Part shown: one piece after another, positions 17,187 through 26,352 of the stretch | Position numbering within the stretch: position 1 is the stretch's first letter | How the letters are laid out: each line of letters starts with the position of its first letter | Source: DSBN01 sp041686355 | GTDB lineage: Bacteria > Spirochaetota > Spirochaetia > DSM-16054 > Sediminispirochaetaceae | Assembly: GCA_041686355.1 (NCBI GenBank) | Contig: JAWLDZ010000006.1 | Location: 3,317 to 67,316, forward strand | Reading direction: 5' to 3' | Length of the DNA: 64,000 nucleotides | Program-made: the position numbers and the translations under genes | Notes under the pieces: model-generated | The model's database searches: none | What the model was told of the DNA's origin: nothing | What the model saw: the letters and a program-made list of their open reading frames with translations, nothing else

Positions 17187-17276
17187 GACCCGTCCAAAAG
17201 ATTCCTCATTTACAGCTTAAAAGGCACAGCTCATAAGAAAGTTGCACCAAATGGAATTCTCCATTAAAGTAACAGG

Positions 17277-18371
17277 GTGGACGGGAAACAAGCCGAGGCT
17301 CTAAAAAGTTGTACCTTTCTCATCAATCCGACTAGGCATCCTTCTTCAGTGAGGGCTCTGAAAAAAATCCTTAAAAAACGAACCTCTGCGGAGATAGTCG
17401 AAACCAGCAGCCGGGAAGAGCTACGCAACGAGGTGGTCAAGTTCTGCAAAGGTCCAGGGGAAAATCTTGTTGTCTGGGGCGGTGACGGAACCGTCCATGA
17501 TGCAATCAATGCCATGATGATACATCCCCCTCAAGGGAAAGCCCTCGGTTTTCTGAGGGGCGGCTCCGGTAACGGTATTCAAGATTCATATGAAATTCCC
17601 TGGAGAATAAGTCATCAAATTGAAACCTATACCAAGAGCGCTGAGAATAGATTTTATGAAGCTGTTGATCTACTGAAGATAGAAACAGGGCAAAAAACAT
17701 TGTACGGACAGCTGATAGGTATTGGTGTTGATGCTGACGTTCTAAGGATAAGAAAGGAACAATTTGTGTCGGCGGCAGACAATGCTACTGCCGCAGGTAT
17801 CCGGTTTTACATTGGTGCCGGTCTTAAAGTGCTTAGAACCTTCGATTTTAGAAGGGTAGAGAGTAAGACCATCACTTTTAAGAATGGAAAGTATGCAATG
17901 AAGGGCGATAGGATCAATGCTGAATATCCGTTCAAATCCCTGGTACGCAGCACAAAATCTACTTTAATTGAAATCGGAACCCGGCCGTACTATGGAAAAC
18001 GTTTCAAAATCTGTCCGGATGTTGTCTGTAACGACGGTAAAATGGATGCCTATTTATTTCAATTTGCCAACCATTTTTCAGTTATCAGAAATATTTTTTC
18101 AATTTGGAACGGCTGGCACGACAGGGTTAATCGGCATTTGATTAAAGCCGGCTCTCCGTTGATTGAGCGTTACGAGGTTGAATCGACCGTGATCCGGATG
18201 GAAAAACCCTTTTCATTCCATGTGGACGGAGAACTGTATCATACTGGTCCTGATGCTGAAATTAGAATTTCGATTATGCCGCAGGTGGTAAACTTTTTAG
18301 TGCCTGAGCACTTTTACCGAAAATTTCACCCCTTCTTCTTTGATGAGGCTGGTGTTCACATCCATAAGTAA
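17277..18371 (+). CDS. Diacylglycerol/lipid kinase family protein
   Basis: A 364-residue protein of the DAGK catalytic family, which phosphorylates lipid hydroxyls with ATP. The nucleotide site is GGDGTVHDAINAM from Gly68, and a second glycine-rich loop GGSGNGIQDSYEIP follows. The C-terminal sandwich ends with FSFHVDGELYHTG, where the family has a conserved DGE. The start is GTG at 17277 with only a poor ribosome site, so the N terminus is not certain, but the fold begins within 12 residues. The substrate (diacylglycerol, undecaprenol or another lipid) cannot be told. Followed 60 bases later by a YggS gene. Confidence 0.82.
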   Translation: MDGKQAEALKSCTFLINPTRHPSSVRALKKILKKRTSAEIVETSSREELRNEVVKFCKGPGENLVVWGGDGTVHDAINAMMIHPPQGKALGFLRGGSGNGIQDSYEIPWRISHQIETYTKSAENRFYEAVDLLKIETGQKTLYGQLIGIGVDADVLRIRKEQFVSAADNATAAGIRFYIGAGLKVLRTFDFRRVESKTITFKNGKYAMKGDRINAEYPFKSLVRSTKSTLIEIGTRPYYGKRFKICPDVVCNDGKMDAYLFQFANHFSVIRNIFSIWNGWHDRVNRHLIKAGSPLIERYEVESTVIRMEKPFSFHVDGELYHTGPDAEIRISIMPQVVNFLVPEHFYRKFHPFFFDEAGVHIHK

Positions 18372-18430
18372 AAGCCTTACAAGTAAGACAATCTCTTTAC
18401 AGGCAACTATCCAGGCTATATTATGTCGAT

Positions 18431-19117
18431 ATGAACGATATAGATAAAAACATTAACAACATACGCACTAGAATCGATGACGCTGCCAAGAAAGCTGGTC
18501 GTTCCGGCAAAGATGTTCAACTCATGGCTGTGAGCAAAACGAAAACCCGTGAGCAGCTGGAGGCGGCCTACAGGGCAGGGCTGCGCTTGTTTGGAGAAAA
18601 CCGGGTACAGGAAGCCTACGACAAATATGAGAATTTCTACCCGGATGCACGGCTTCATATAATTGGGCATCTTCAAAGCAACAAGGCCAAGCAGGCGGTG
18701 GAAATTGCCTGTTGTGTTCAATCAATTGATAAGCTGAAAACTGCCCGGGAACTTGAAAAACGCTGCGCTGCAATCGATAAGCAGATGGATGTTTTTATGG
18801 AGTTCAATACATCGGGGGAGGATTCGAAAAGCGGGTATCTTTCCAAAGATTCCATGTATTCCGATATGGAACAGATAGCATTATTTCCGCACCTGCATAT
18901 CAGAGGCTTAATGACTATCGGCCCCTTTACCGACAACAGTGATGCGATTAGGCGTGCGTTTGCCCAGCTGAAAAGCTATTACGAAGAGAGCAAAGAACGC
19001 TTTCCAGAGCTGCCGATCGAACAACTTTCGATGGGGATGACTTCAGATTTCGAAATAGCAGTAGAGGAGGGTTCCACGATGGTGCGTATAGGGACAGCAC
19101 TGTTCGGATCCCGTTAG
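18431..19117 (+). CDS. YggS-family PLP-binding homeostasis protein
   Basis: A 228-residue single-domain TIM-barrel protein of the YggS/PLPBP family. Lys36 in AVSKTK is the expected Schiff-base lysine. Further hallmarks are FGENRVQEA, HIIGHLQSNKAK, GLMTIGP, LSMGMTSDFEIAVEEGSTMVRIGTALFG (shown in parts of the family motif). The family has no known catalytic activity and buffers pyridoxal phosphate and amino-acid pools. A small exported protein begins 6 bases after its stop and an RluD gene overlaps that, so the three genes form one unit, possibly with the lipid kinase. Confidence 0.93.
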   Translation: MNDIDKNINNIRTRIDDAAKKAGRSGKDVQLMAVSKTKTREQLEAAYRAGLRLFGENRVQEAYDKYENFYPDARLHIIGHLQSNKAKQAVEIACCVQSIDKLKTARELEKRCAAIDKQMDVFMEFNTSGEDSKSGYLSKDSMYSDMEQIALFPHLHIRGLMTIGPFTDNSDAIRRAFAQLKSYYEESKERFPELPIEQLSMGMTSDFEIAVEEGSTMVRIGTALFGSR

Positions 19118-19123
19118 TCCAGC

Positions 19124-19513
19124 ATGAGGTTAGCGAGGTTACTATTACTGTCCACCCTACTTGCAGCTCTTTTCTTTTCTCCCCTGTATACCTGGGGACA
19201 AAGCGACGAGTATGAGGCTTATAAACCAGAGGAGTTTCCCGAGTGGGCTCACTCTTTAAGAAGGTTTGAAACCATATTTTTCGGTTCACTGCCCTTTACA
19301 TTTTTGTTCAGTTCCTTGGGTTTTGATATGTACGCGTACTCTTCCAGCGGCTTTCAGCAAGAGTACTTACCCCTTTTTTTAGGAACATCACTGGAGAAGG
19401 AAGAATTTAACAGAGATACCAGATGGCAAAAAATAGGAGTAAGTATATCCCTTTCGCTGGTTATAGCGTTGGTGGATTTAATTATTGATACACAAAAAAA
19501 TGCAGAAAACTAA
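19124..19513 (+). CDS. Small exported or membrane protein, unknown
   Basis: A 129-residue protein with an N-terminal signal sequence (RLLLLSTLLAALFFSPLYTWG) and a second hydrophobic segment near the C terminus (VSISLSLVIALVDLII). The middle is aromatic, with many Phe and Tyr. No family is recognised. It starts 6 bases after yggS and its end overlaps the pseudouridine synthase gene by 14 bases, so it is translated as part of that operon. Coupling rather than any motif supports it as a real gene. Confidence 0.65.
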   Translation: MRLARLLLLSTLLAALFFSPLYTWGQSDEYEAYKPEEFPEWAHSLRRFETIFFGSLPFTFLFSSLGFDMYAYSSSGFQQEYLPLFLGTSLEKEEFNRDTRWQKIGVSISLSLVIALVDLIIDTQKNAEN

Positions 19514-20435
19514 GCTACATGCACACATAGACGAGCTTGAAGCCGACGGGCTTCGAGCCGATCGGTATATATCGGATTTTCTCCAACTCTTTCCGCGCAG
19601 CCAGATTAAACAACGCGAAGTAGAAATAAAAATTAATGGTCATCCGGCAAAAGTCAGCAAAGCGCTGCATGTGGGGGATGAACTGGATGTATTCTATATG
19701 CCAGAACGCCCGCTTCATATCGAACCGGAGAATATTCCCTTAGATATCATTTACGAAAACGAGCATTGCCTGGTTATAAATAAACCACAAGGAATGGTAG
19801 TTCATCCGGCAGCCGGGAACTACACTGGGACTCTGGTTCAAGCTTTGCTTTGGTATGTGCCCGAGTTGCAGACTAATTTTGCTGATGATCCTCTTCGACC
19901 GGGGATAGTCCATCGTTTGGATAAGGATACCTCCGGTATTATCATTGCCGCCAAAACCCCGCAAGCCTTGGATTTTCTCTCGAAGCAGTTTGTAAATAAA
20001 ACTTTGTCGAAACACTACCTTGCGATAGTCAAAGGTGTTATCCAAAAACCGCAGGGCAGCATTGATTATCCGATTGCCAGAGATCCTTACCATCGTAAAC
20101 GCTTTACCTGGAAAAGAAGTGATGGCAAGGAAGCTCATACGAAATACCGGGTAATGAGAAATTTTTCTAAGACAAGCTTCGTAGCCTTAAGCCCAAGCAC
20201 AGGACGTACCCATCAACTGCGGGTTCACATGAGCTCTCTTGGTCATCCGATTGTTGGAGATTCCCTTTACAGCAGATCCGGCGGCAGCGGTACATCGTAT
20301 TCGCTGATGCTGCATGCCTACAAACTAAAAATTAAACTTCCCGGAGAAAAGGAGACTCGCGTCTTCAGAGCGCACTTGCCGGCTCATTTTCGGAAAGCCC
20401 TGATCGAGCTCCGTCCTGGGAAGGGTAACACTTAA
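19500..20435 (+). CDS. RluD-family 23S rRNA pseudouridine synthase
   Basis: A 311-residue enzyme that isomerises uridine to pseudouridine in rRNA. Residues 1-75 form an S4 RNA-binding domain (LRADRYISDFL, KINGHPAKVS). The catalytic domain carries INKPQGMVVHP, the active-site motif HRLDKDTSG with Asp141, and TGRTHQLRVH. This combination fits the RluC/RluD group; RluD, which modifies helix 69, is likeliest but not proven. The ATG at 19500 overlaps the upstream gene by 14 bases; a TTG at 19485 would add five residues. The gene converges with a metallo-hydrolase only 16 bases away, and I see no terminator between them. Confidence 0.9.
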   Translation: MQKTKLHAHIDELEADGLRADRYISDFLQLFPRSQIKQREVEIKINGHPAKVSKALHVGDELDVFYMPERPLHIEPENIPLDIIYENEHCLVINKPQGMVVHPAAGNYTGTLVQALLWYVPELQTNFADDPLRPGIVHRLDKDTSGIIIAAKTPQALDFLSKQFVNKTLSKHYLAIVKGVIQKPQGSIDYPIARDPYHRKRFTWKRSDGKEAHTKYRVMRNFSKTSFVALSPSTGRTHQLRVHMSSLGHPIVGDSLYSRSGGSGTSYSLMLHAYKLKIKLPGEKETRVFRAHLPAHFRKALIELRPGKGNT

Positions 20436-20451
20436 GGCTTTATGCACAGCT

Positions 20452-21030
20452 TCATGTATTTTTGAGCAGTTTAAGATCCGGGTTAAACATTTTTTCCGCT
20501 TTCAGGCTTGAGGGAGGACCATGTCCGGGCAGCAGCAAAGTAGAGTCAGGTAGGGAGAACAATTTTTCACTGATGGAACGGAGGAGCAGGGCTCTGGAAA
20601 AACTGTTTTTTGTATTGCCCACTCGGCCGGCGGCCAGTACATCTCCGGTAAAGACCATTCCGCCGATATGATAAATAAGTGAATCTGAAGAGTGACCGGG
20701 AACTTCAATAACCTCCACCTCTATACCGGATGCTGCGGTGAACTTGTCTCCGTCCTTAATCGGTATTGATGGAAAAGTGGTAATATATGGAGAAAAAGCA
20801 TAAATATCGGCGTCATAGATTTTTTTAAGGGTTCGAACCCCTTTTACATGAGATTCATGATGATGGGTCACAAGAATAGTACGAATGGTATATTTATTCC
20901 CTTCAATGAGGGTCAGCAACTCTTTATCCATAATTCCCGGATCAACTAGAATTGCATCGCCTCCGTCGTTTGGACCAATCAAATAGGTGTTTGCAAAGCC
21001 AACAACAGCAAAGTGAAAATACAACTTCAT
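20452..21030 (-). CDS. Metallo-beta-lactamase-fold hydrolase, altered metal site
   Basis: A 192-residue glyoxalase-II-like hydrolase. Metal ligands visible are His56, His58, His61, His113, Asp130 and His170 in THHHESH, VPGHSSDS, FTGDVL and LPGHGPP. The canonical HxHxDH motif reads H-H-H-E-S-H, so Ser60 stands where the second-metal Asp is expected. The enzyme may bind one metal or use it differently. A small thioester or ester substrate is the family default; the actual one is unknown. Its ATG overlaps the stop of the pentapeptide-repeat gene as ATGA, so the two are cotranslated. Confidence 0.82.
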   Translation of the reverse strand: MKLYFHFAVVGFANTYLIGPNDGGDAILVDPGIMDKELLTLIEGNKYTIRTILVTHHHESHVKGVRTLKKIYDADIYAFSPYITTFPSIPIKDGDKFTAASGIEVEVIEVPGHSSDSLIYHIGGMVFTGDVLAAGRVGNTKNSFSRALLLRSISEKLFSLPDSTLLLPGHGPPSSLKAEKMFNPDLKLLKNT

Positions 21031-21623
21031 ATCGCTGTATCCTGTTGAAAACGGGCTTCTTCATAGTTTGAGTACTTAAAACTCACGGTTTCTCTGGAAC
21101 TGTTCACAAAATCTGCTTTCTTTAGATTACAATCCACAAAGCTTACATCATGCAATACTGCACTTGTAAAGTTTGAATAATACAGGTCGGAGTCGTTAAA
21201 CACGCAATTCTCAGCGTTTATTCCTAAAAAATTGGTATGCACTATATCGGAGTCCTTGAAATCGCAGTTAATAAAAGTGCTGCCGGCGAAAACGGAGTAC
21301 TTAATATTTGTTTCAGTAAACCGGCAATTTTCAAATCGTGAATATTGTAGGAAGCACAAATTAAAACTACTATGGGAAAAGTCTACATTCTTAAAACTGC
21401 TTTCGGAAAAATTGCACACCATAAATGTATGGTCGCTGAAGTCGACATCCTCAACATTGATACACGAGGAGTTCAAGTCTTTCAAGACTTTTGTGTCACG
21501 GATGATCTCTATCAAACGTGCATTGCAGGCTTGAGGATTATCTACATGCTTAAGACAGTAGGATTCTCCGTAGGATGCATATAATTGACAGTCCGGTTTT
21601 TGACATGTATTAAACAAAAACAT
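21027..21623 (-). CDS. Pentapeptide-repeat protein with Cys-rich N terminus
   Basis: A 198-residue protein. From about residue 55 it consists of A(D/N)LXX-like pentapeptides (VDFSD, SSFKN, VDFSH, CRFTE, CDFKD, CVFND, CNLKK), which fold as a right-handed quadrilateral beta-helix. The first 35 residues are different and contain Cys7, Cys12, Cys23 and His26 in a C-x4-C-x10-C-x2-H pattern, a possible small zinc site. No signal peptide, so likely cytoplasmic. Some pentapeptide proteins mimic DNA and bind gyrase; there is no evidence for that here. First gene of a two-gene operon with the metallo-hydrolase. Confidence 0.85.
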   Translation of the reverse strand: MFLFNTCQKPDCQLYASYGESYCLKHVDNPQACNARLIEIIRDTKVLKDLNSSCINVEDVDFSDHTFMVCNFSESSFKNVDFSHSSFNLCFLQYSRFENCRFTETNIKYSVFAGSTFINCDFKDSDIVHTNFLGINAENCVFNDSDLYYSNFTSAVLHDVSFVDCNLKKADFVNSSRETVSFKYSNYEEARFQQDTAI

Positions 21624-21719
21624 ACCTATAGGGTATCGATTGTAGGGCCGTTGTTCAATAGTAATATTTTATATTGTATGCTAATATTAGAACGTACTAG
21701 GGAAAATGGAGTAGTTTGA

Positions 21720-22532
21720 GTGAATGACAGGCCAGTAGCAGTATTTGATTCAGGGGTAGGGGGCTTGCCCTATTTAGAGCAGTTGAAAAAGTATGTTCCC
21801 GCTGAAGATTTTGTGTACTTCGCAGATAGGGGCAATTTCCCTTATGGTGAACAGGATGATGCAGTTCTTCGCAACATAATTGTTAAATCCGTTGGCAAGT
21901 TTATCGATGCCACTGATCCTAAGCTCATGCTAATAGCCTGTAATACCGCCTCGGTGATAGCTCTCGGAGAACTGCGACGTCAGTTTGATATTCCCTTTAT
22001 TGGCGTAGTCCCAGCGGTAAAACCAGCGGCGGAACTGTCGAAACGAAGGGCTATCGGGGTACTGGCAACTCGCAGAACCGTCGAAGATCCATACACAGAA
22101 GATCTCATCAGCCGTTTTGCTGCCGACTGTAAAGTGGTGCGTTATGCCGGGGTAGAGATTGTGCAGCTGGTTGAGCTCAACTTCTTTACGAGCAGCGCTG
22201 AGGAAAGAGAAGCTATACTGCAGCCGGCGGTGGATTTTTTTAAATCCCAGGCTGTAGATGCTTTAGTAGTAGGTTGTACCCATTTTATATTTGTTGAGGA
22301 GTTATTACATAAAATGCTGAAGGGGTCAGTGGAGATAATCGATTCACGAGAGGGGGTTGCTCAACAGGCTTTGAGAATACTGGAAGAAGCTCATCTGTTC
22401 CGGGACAGTACAAAAAAAAGTACAGGCACAAGCCGCTTATTTGTAAGCGGCAATGGCTTAAGCTTTCGTGAAAATGAACGTTATCACCGGTTTTCCAAAA
22501 TGTTCGATCTGGAGTGGAGCGGACGCCTGTGA
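21720..22532 (+). CDS. murI: Glutamate racemase
   Basis: A 270-residue racemase making D-glutamate for peptidoglycan. Family residues are present: FDSGVGGL (Asp10, Ser11), the catalytic Cys74 in IACNTAS and Cys186 in VVGCTHF, plus FADRGNFPYGE. The start is GTG at 21720 with GGAG 8 bases upstream. The gene is divergent from the pentapeptide gene across a 96-base A/T-rich spacer that should hold both promoters, although I cannot fix them. Its stop overlaps the rsgA start as GTGA, making murI-rsgA-mutS2 a tight operon. Confidence 0.94.
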   Translation: MNDRPVAVFDSGVGGLPYLEQLKKYVPAEDFVYFADRGNFPYGEQDDAVLRNIIVKSVGKFIDATDPKLMLIACNTASVIALGELRRQFDIPFIGVVPAVKPAAELSKRRAIGVLATRRTVEDPYTEDLISRFAADCKVVRYAGVEIVQLVELNFFTSSAEEREAILQPAVDFFKSQAVDALVVGCTHFIFVEELLHKMLKGSVEIIDSREGVAQQALRILEEAHLFRDSTKKSTGTSRLFVSGNGLSFRENERYHRFSKMFDLEWSGRL

Positions 22533-23446
22533 GTATGCTGAGCGGCAGAGTTGCCTTTGGGGCGAATAATATTTTTACGGTGGTGGTGGACGGCAAATCG
22601 TATCTGTGTCGTCTAAAAGGCAAAATATTACGACAGGACGAAAAGGCGTATAACCCTCTAGCACCGGGGGATGTGGTGGATTTCGAAACTGATTTGCATA
22701 CCACCGCAGAAGGCCTCATACACCGCAGAAGGCCCCGTAACAATTCCCTTGTCCGTTGGAATAGAAAGCGGAGGGCGCTGCAGACGGTAGCGGCAAATTT
22801 GGAAGTATTGGTTGTAGTCACCTCAGCCAAAAACCCGCCCTTTCGACCGCGCTTTATTGACCGTGTGTTGATTGCAGCGGATGAAATACCGGTAGTTATT
22901 GCTCTGAATAAGGTTGACCTGAAATATGATGAATCAATTAAGGATCGCATGCAAATATATAGGGATATGGACTATGAGGTAATTGAAACATCTGCTAAAA
23001 CCGGCGAAGGAATTGAACAACTGAACGATAGAATAAGTTCCGGTTTATCAGCATTCTTCGGTCAGTCGGGGGTTGGAAAGAGCTCTCTCCTCAATGTGCT
23101 CTTTCCAGGGGTAGATGTAGAGGTGGGTGAGATTTCCCGTAAGTACGATCGTGGCAGGCATGTCACCAAGAACGCCCGCTTATACGAATACGGGAACAAC
23201 TATTTTATTGATACTCCAGGCATCCGACAGATAGAGCTGGGAATCGAAGATAGAGATTTGCTGGATCGCTATTTCAGAGACTTTGCTCCCTTTATCGATA
23301 AGTGCGAGTTTCAACCCTGTTCCCATCTGCATGAACCCGGCTGTGCCGTGCAGGCAGCGGTAGAGGCAAATCTTATCCATCCCGACAGATATGAAAGTTA
23401 CGCAAGGATATATTACGAATTAGAAGCAAGAGTAGAGTACGGTTAA
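22529..23446 (+). CDS. rsgA: Ribosome biogenesis GTPase RsgA
   Basis: A 305-residue circularly permuted GTPase that checks late maturation of the 30S subunit. Order is an N-terminal OB-fold, then NKVD (G4), GQSGVGKSSL (G1) and DTPGIRQ (G3), and a C-terminal zinc finger, CEFQPCSHLHEPGC. The start is taken as GTG at 22529, overlapping the murI stop as GTGA with GGAG about 10 bases upstream. GTG at 22514 and ATG at 22535 are alternatives. mutS2 starts one base after its stop. Confidence 0.94.
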   Translation: MSMLSGRVAFGANNIFTVVVDGKSYLCRLKGKILRQDEKAYNPLAPGDVVDFETDLHTTAEGLIHRRRPRNNSLVRWNRKRRALQTVAANLEVLVVVTSAKNPPFRPRFIDRVLIAADEIPVVIALNKVDLKYDESIKDRMQIYRDMDYEVIETSAKTGEGIEQLNDRISSGLSAFFGQSGVGKSSLLNVLFPGVDVEVGEISRKYDRGRHVTKNARLYEYGNNYFIDTPGIRQIELGIEDRDLLDRYFRDFAPFIDKCEFQPCSHLHEPGCAVQAAVEANLIHPDRYESYARIYYELEARVEYG

Positions 23447-23447
23447 T

Positions 23448-25802
23448 ATGCATCAACAGACAATCAATGTATTAGAATTTGAAAAAATAAGATCTGAGCT
23501 GTTAGAGTATTGTATCAGCGAGAACGGTCGTCATGCGGTGAGCCAGCAGGGATTTTATTACTCCCAGTCGGCTTTAGAGAAGTTACAGCTTAAGGTCGAA
23601 CAAGCCCGCGAGTTTATGGAGCGCCAGGACTTTCCAAGCTTTGAGTTTCCTGAACTTGAATCAGAGCTGCAGGAGCTCTCTACGGAGGGTATTGTCCTAG
23701 AGGGAGAAGAGCTCATCCGCTTTGCCCGCTATTTTAATTCAGCCCATCGGCTTTCGGCCTATTTACGTGGTGCCGTCGAATATGGATACCGTGATATTGC
23801 CGCTCACAGTGAGCAATTTAGTGATTTCCGGGAGAGTGCAAAGGCAATAACCGCAGTTCTTAACCCGGATGGGAGCGTGAAAGATAGTCATCCCGAACTG
23901 CGAAAACAGCGTGCCCATATGGCCCGCCTCAGAAATGAACTTAACCGAGCCGCTCAGAGTTACCTGCAGCAGAACTCCGACCGCTGGCAAAGTGATGTAC
24001 CGACCCAGAGGGACGGACGGATTGTCCTGCCCCTGAAAGCCCAGTTTCAGAACATGGTTTCCGGGGTCATTCACTACAGCTCGGCCCGTGGTTCTACCGT
24101 ATATATTGAACCGCCGGAACTGATGACAAAAAACAACGAAATCGCCCTGGTGGAACAGGAAATTCGAGAAATTATTTTGTCGATACTGCGAGACCTGACA
24201 AAAGCCGTGGCTTCCCGCCGAACAGAGATAGAGCAACTCATAGAAGCAGTGACAGAAATTGATAGTTTTATATGTCGGGCTGCGTATGCTCGGGTTCATA
24301 ACTGTGTACGCGCCAATTACCGTGAACGCGGGTTTAAGCTCAAGCGCGCCCGTCATCCCCTGCTCCATGAGAGCGCGGTGCCGATTGATATTGAAACCTC
24401 ACAAGATATACAGAGTCTTATTATCAGTGGACCTAATGCGGGAGGTAAGACGGTTACCTTAAAAACGGTGGGACTTCTCTCACTAATGAATCAATTCGGT
24501 CTGCAGATTCCCGCGGATGAAGACACGGAGCTGGCAGTTTTTAACGGGATTTATGCAGACATAGGCGATGAACAGTCAATCGAAGGCTCGCTTTCAACCT
24601 TCTCCGGCCATATGACAAAAATCGGCGAGATGCTCGAACATGCAGATGTACATGCCTTGGCCCTGCTGGATGAACTCGGATCGGGAACCGATCCGGGAGA
24701 GGGGGCTACGTTGGCAATGGCCGTACTGGATGAGTTTTTAAAACGGGGGGCAACTACCCTGGCAACCTCCCACCACGGGCTGCTGAAAAACTATGGGTAT
24801 ACCACCCCAAGGGTGCAGAATGCCTCTATGGATTTTGATACCTCAACCCTAACACCCAATTATAAAGTTGTGGTCGGACTTCCCGGCGAGAGTCATGCCC
24901 TGGATATTGCAGCCCGCAGCGGGCTGCCGAGTAATGTGATCGAGGCCGCCCGGGGCTACTTGTCAAGTGAGAGTGGTCAAGTAAGCGAGATGATTAAGGA
25001 GCTAGAGCGGAGACAGACCGAATTTAAGCGGCATGAAGCGTCCTTGAAGCAGCGCGAGGGCCGCTTGCGCGATCAAATAAAAGAGCATGATCTGGCGGCA
25101 CTTAAACTTCGCCAGCGTGAACACCAGCTGAAACAGAGCGGCTATGGTGAACTGAATAAGTTTTTACGAGAGGCACGGCAGGAGCTTGAGAACCTGGTGC
25201 ATCAATTGAAAAGCGGTGGAAACGTTTCTAAAGAGGATACCAAACGGGTAAAAGAGTTTATTCGAACGGTAGAGGAACGGGAGAAACAAGAAAAAGAGCA
25301 GGTTGAGCAGGAGGAGGTCGAATTTGCCTCCAGTGATACCTACGAGTTCTCTCCGGGTATGCAGGTTATTACCGGACCGGGTCGTCGGCGGGGCACCATA
25401 ATACGGCGCGCCAAGCAAGGATATTGGCTGGTTGAGGTGGGAGCAATGAAAATCACCCTTCCAGAGAGCGATCTTATGCCTGCAGAGAGCTCTGAACAGA
25501 AACAAAAGCAGTCGTCTCCGCGGTATGGGTATACCAGCGACTCCGGAACCGCACCGGCCGCCTTCTCTCTGGATGTACGGGGAGAGCGCTTGGACGAAGC
25601 CTTAGAACAGGTAAATCGTCAGCTTGACAATGCAGCCCTGGCTAACCTATACGAGTTTGAGATTATTCACGGGAAGGGGGAGGGAATCCTCCAGACCGGT
25701 GTGCAGCGCTTATTGCAGGATTCTCCACAGGTCGAAGAGTTTTACTTTTCACGTCCTGAGCAGGGCGGAACCGGTAAAACCATTGTAAAATTAAAACACT
25801 AA
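23448..25802 (+). CDS. mutS2: MutS2 ATPase/endonuclease
   Basis: A 784-residue MutS-family protein without mismatch-recognition domains. The core and clamp regions lead to an ABC-type ATPase with Walker A SGPNAGGKT (about residues 327-335), Walker B ALLDELGSGTDP and the LATSHH switch. A long charged coiled coil follows (about 505-640), then a KOW-like segment and a C-terminal Smr domain from about residue 700 (LDVRGERLDEAL, IIHGKGEG). In other bacteria MutS2 suppresses recombination or rescues collided ribosomes; which applies here is not visible. One base separates it from rsgA. Confidence 0.95.
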   Translation: MHQQTINVLEFEKIRSELLEYCISENGRHAVSQQGFYYSQSALEKLQLKVEQAREFMERQDFPSFEFPELESELQELSTEGIVLEGEELIRFARYFNSAHRLSAYLRGAVEYGYRDIAAHSEQFSDFRESAKAITAVLNPDGSVKDSHPELRKQRAHMARLRNELNRAAQSYLQQNSDRWQSDVPTQRDGRIVLPLKAQFQNMVSGVIHYSSARGSTVYIEPPELMTKNNEIALVEQEIREIILSILRDLTKAVASRRTEIEQLIEAVTEIDSFICRAAYARVHNCVRANYRERGFKLKRARHPLLHESAVPIDIETSQDIQSLIISGPNAGGKTVTLKTVGLLSLMNQFGLQIPADEDTELAVFNGIYADIGDEQSIEGSLSTFSGHMTKIGEMLEHADVHALALLDELGSGTDPGEGATLAMAVLDEFLKRGATTLATSHHGLLKNYGYTTPRVQNASMDFDTSTLTPNYKVVVGLPGESHALDIAARSGLPSNVIEAARGYLSSESGQVSEMIKELERRQTEFKRHEASLKQREGRLRDQIKEHDLAALKLRQREHQLKQSGYGELNKFLREARQELENLVHQLKSGGNVSKEDTKRVKEFIRTVEEREKQEKEQVEQEEVEFASSDTYEFSPGMQVITGPGRRRGTIIRRAKQGYWLVEVGAMKITLPESDLMPAESSEQKQKQSSPRYGYTSDSGTAPAAFSLDVRGERLDEALEQVNRQLDNAALANLYEFEIIHGKGEGILQTGVQRLLQDSPQVEEFYFSRPEQGGTGKTIVKLKH

Positions 25803-25874
25803 ATTGTTGCGCATTCATTAGTTTATATCTACGATTAAAAGTAACAGTACTTGCTGTGATGGGAGCGAAGAGGT

Positions 25875-26225
25875 ATGAAAGAGAATATAAGAAAATTTTT
25901 TGCTATTTTATCAATTGAGTTTGATGATATTCGTGACGGTTTAGTTATGCTTTTGAACAGCAGCGAAGAACGGTTTCGCAAACATGAGATTACCGGATAC
26001 GTATGGACAGAAAACAGTGCTCTAATGAAGCGGGAGGAGAAACTCCTGGAGATAATCCAGAAGAGGGTAGAACAGCTGAATCCGGATGATTATGAAAGTC
26101 TCGATGAAGCAGTAGAGGCGGTTAGAAAAATTGTACGCGGAATGTCCGGCATTCCCCAAGCGGTCCCAGAATTTATTGAAAAACGAATGAACAAGGTACT
26201 GCGTTATTTGAACAATGATATGTGA
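25875..26225 (+). CDS. Small conserved protein, unknown function
   Basis: A 116-residue, probably all-helical soluble protein with no signal or membrane segment. It has a GAGG just before the ATG and normal codon use. Charged stretches such as KREEKLLEIIQKRVEQL suggest a helical bundle. It stands alone between mutS2 and the V-ATPase operon, 72 bases after the former and 127 before the latter. No family is recognised, and a link to either neighbour is only positional. Confidence 0.6.
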   Translation: MKENIRKFFAILSIEFDDIRDGLVMLLNSSEERFRKHEITGYVWTENSALMKREEKLLEIIQKRVEQLNPDDYESLDEAVEAVRKIVRGMSGIPQAVPEFIEKRMNKVLRYLNNDM

Positions 26226-26262
26226 TGGGGTTAAAAAAACACAGAATACACTCTAATTTATG

Positions 26263-26291
26263 TTGATATTTTTTTTATGCTCCATTACTAT
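26263..26291 (+). promoter_or_regulatory. Possible V-ATPase operon promoter
   Basis: TTGATA (26263-26268), a 17-base spacer that is largely T, and TACTAT (26286-26291). The 127-base A/T-rich spacer before the first V-ATPase gene holds nothing else recognisable. About 60 bases of leader would precede the start codon. Confidence 0.45.
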
Positions 26292-26352
26292 ACCACTATA
26301 TTAATAGGTAAATAAATATTGATTGATACATTGCTATTGAAAGGAAACGCGT

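Noticed and set aside
22285..22950. Open frame of 221 codons antisense to murI and rsgA
   Set aside because: It spans the junction of two well-supported genes on the other strand and has no recognisable domain or ribosome site.
23763..24368. Open frame of 201 codons antisense to mutS2
   Set aside because: Composition and lack of motif suggest a shadow of the mutS2 coding frame.
25803..25874. Promoter with TTGTTG and TATCTA before the 116-residue protein
   Set aside because: Spacing and matches are too weak to distinguish from A/T-rich background.
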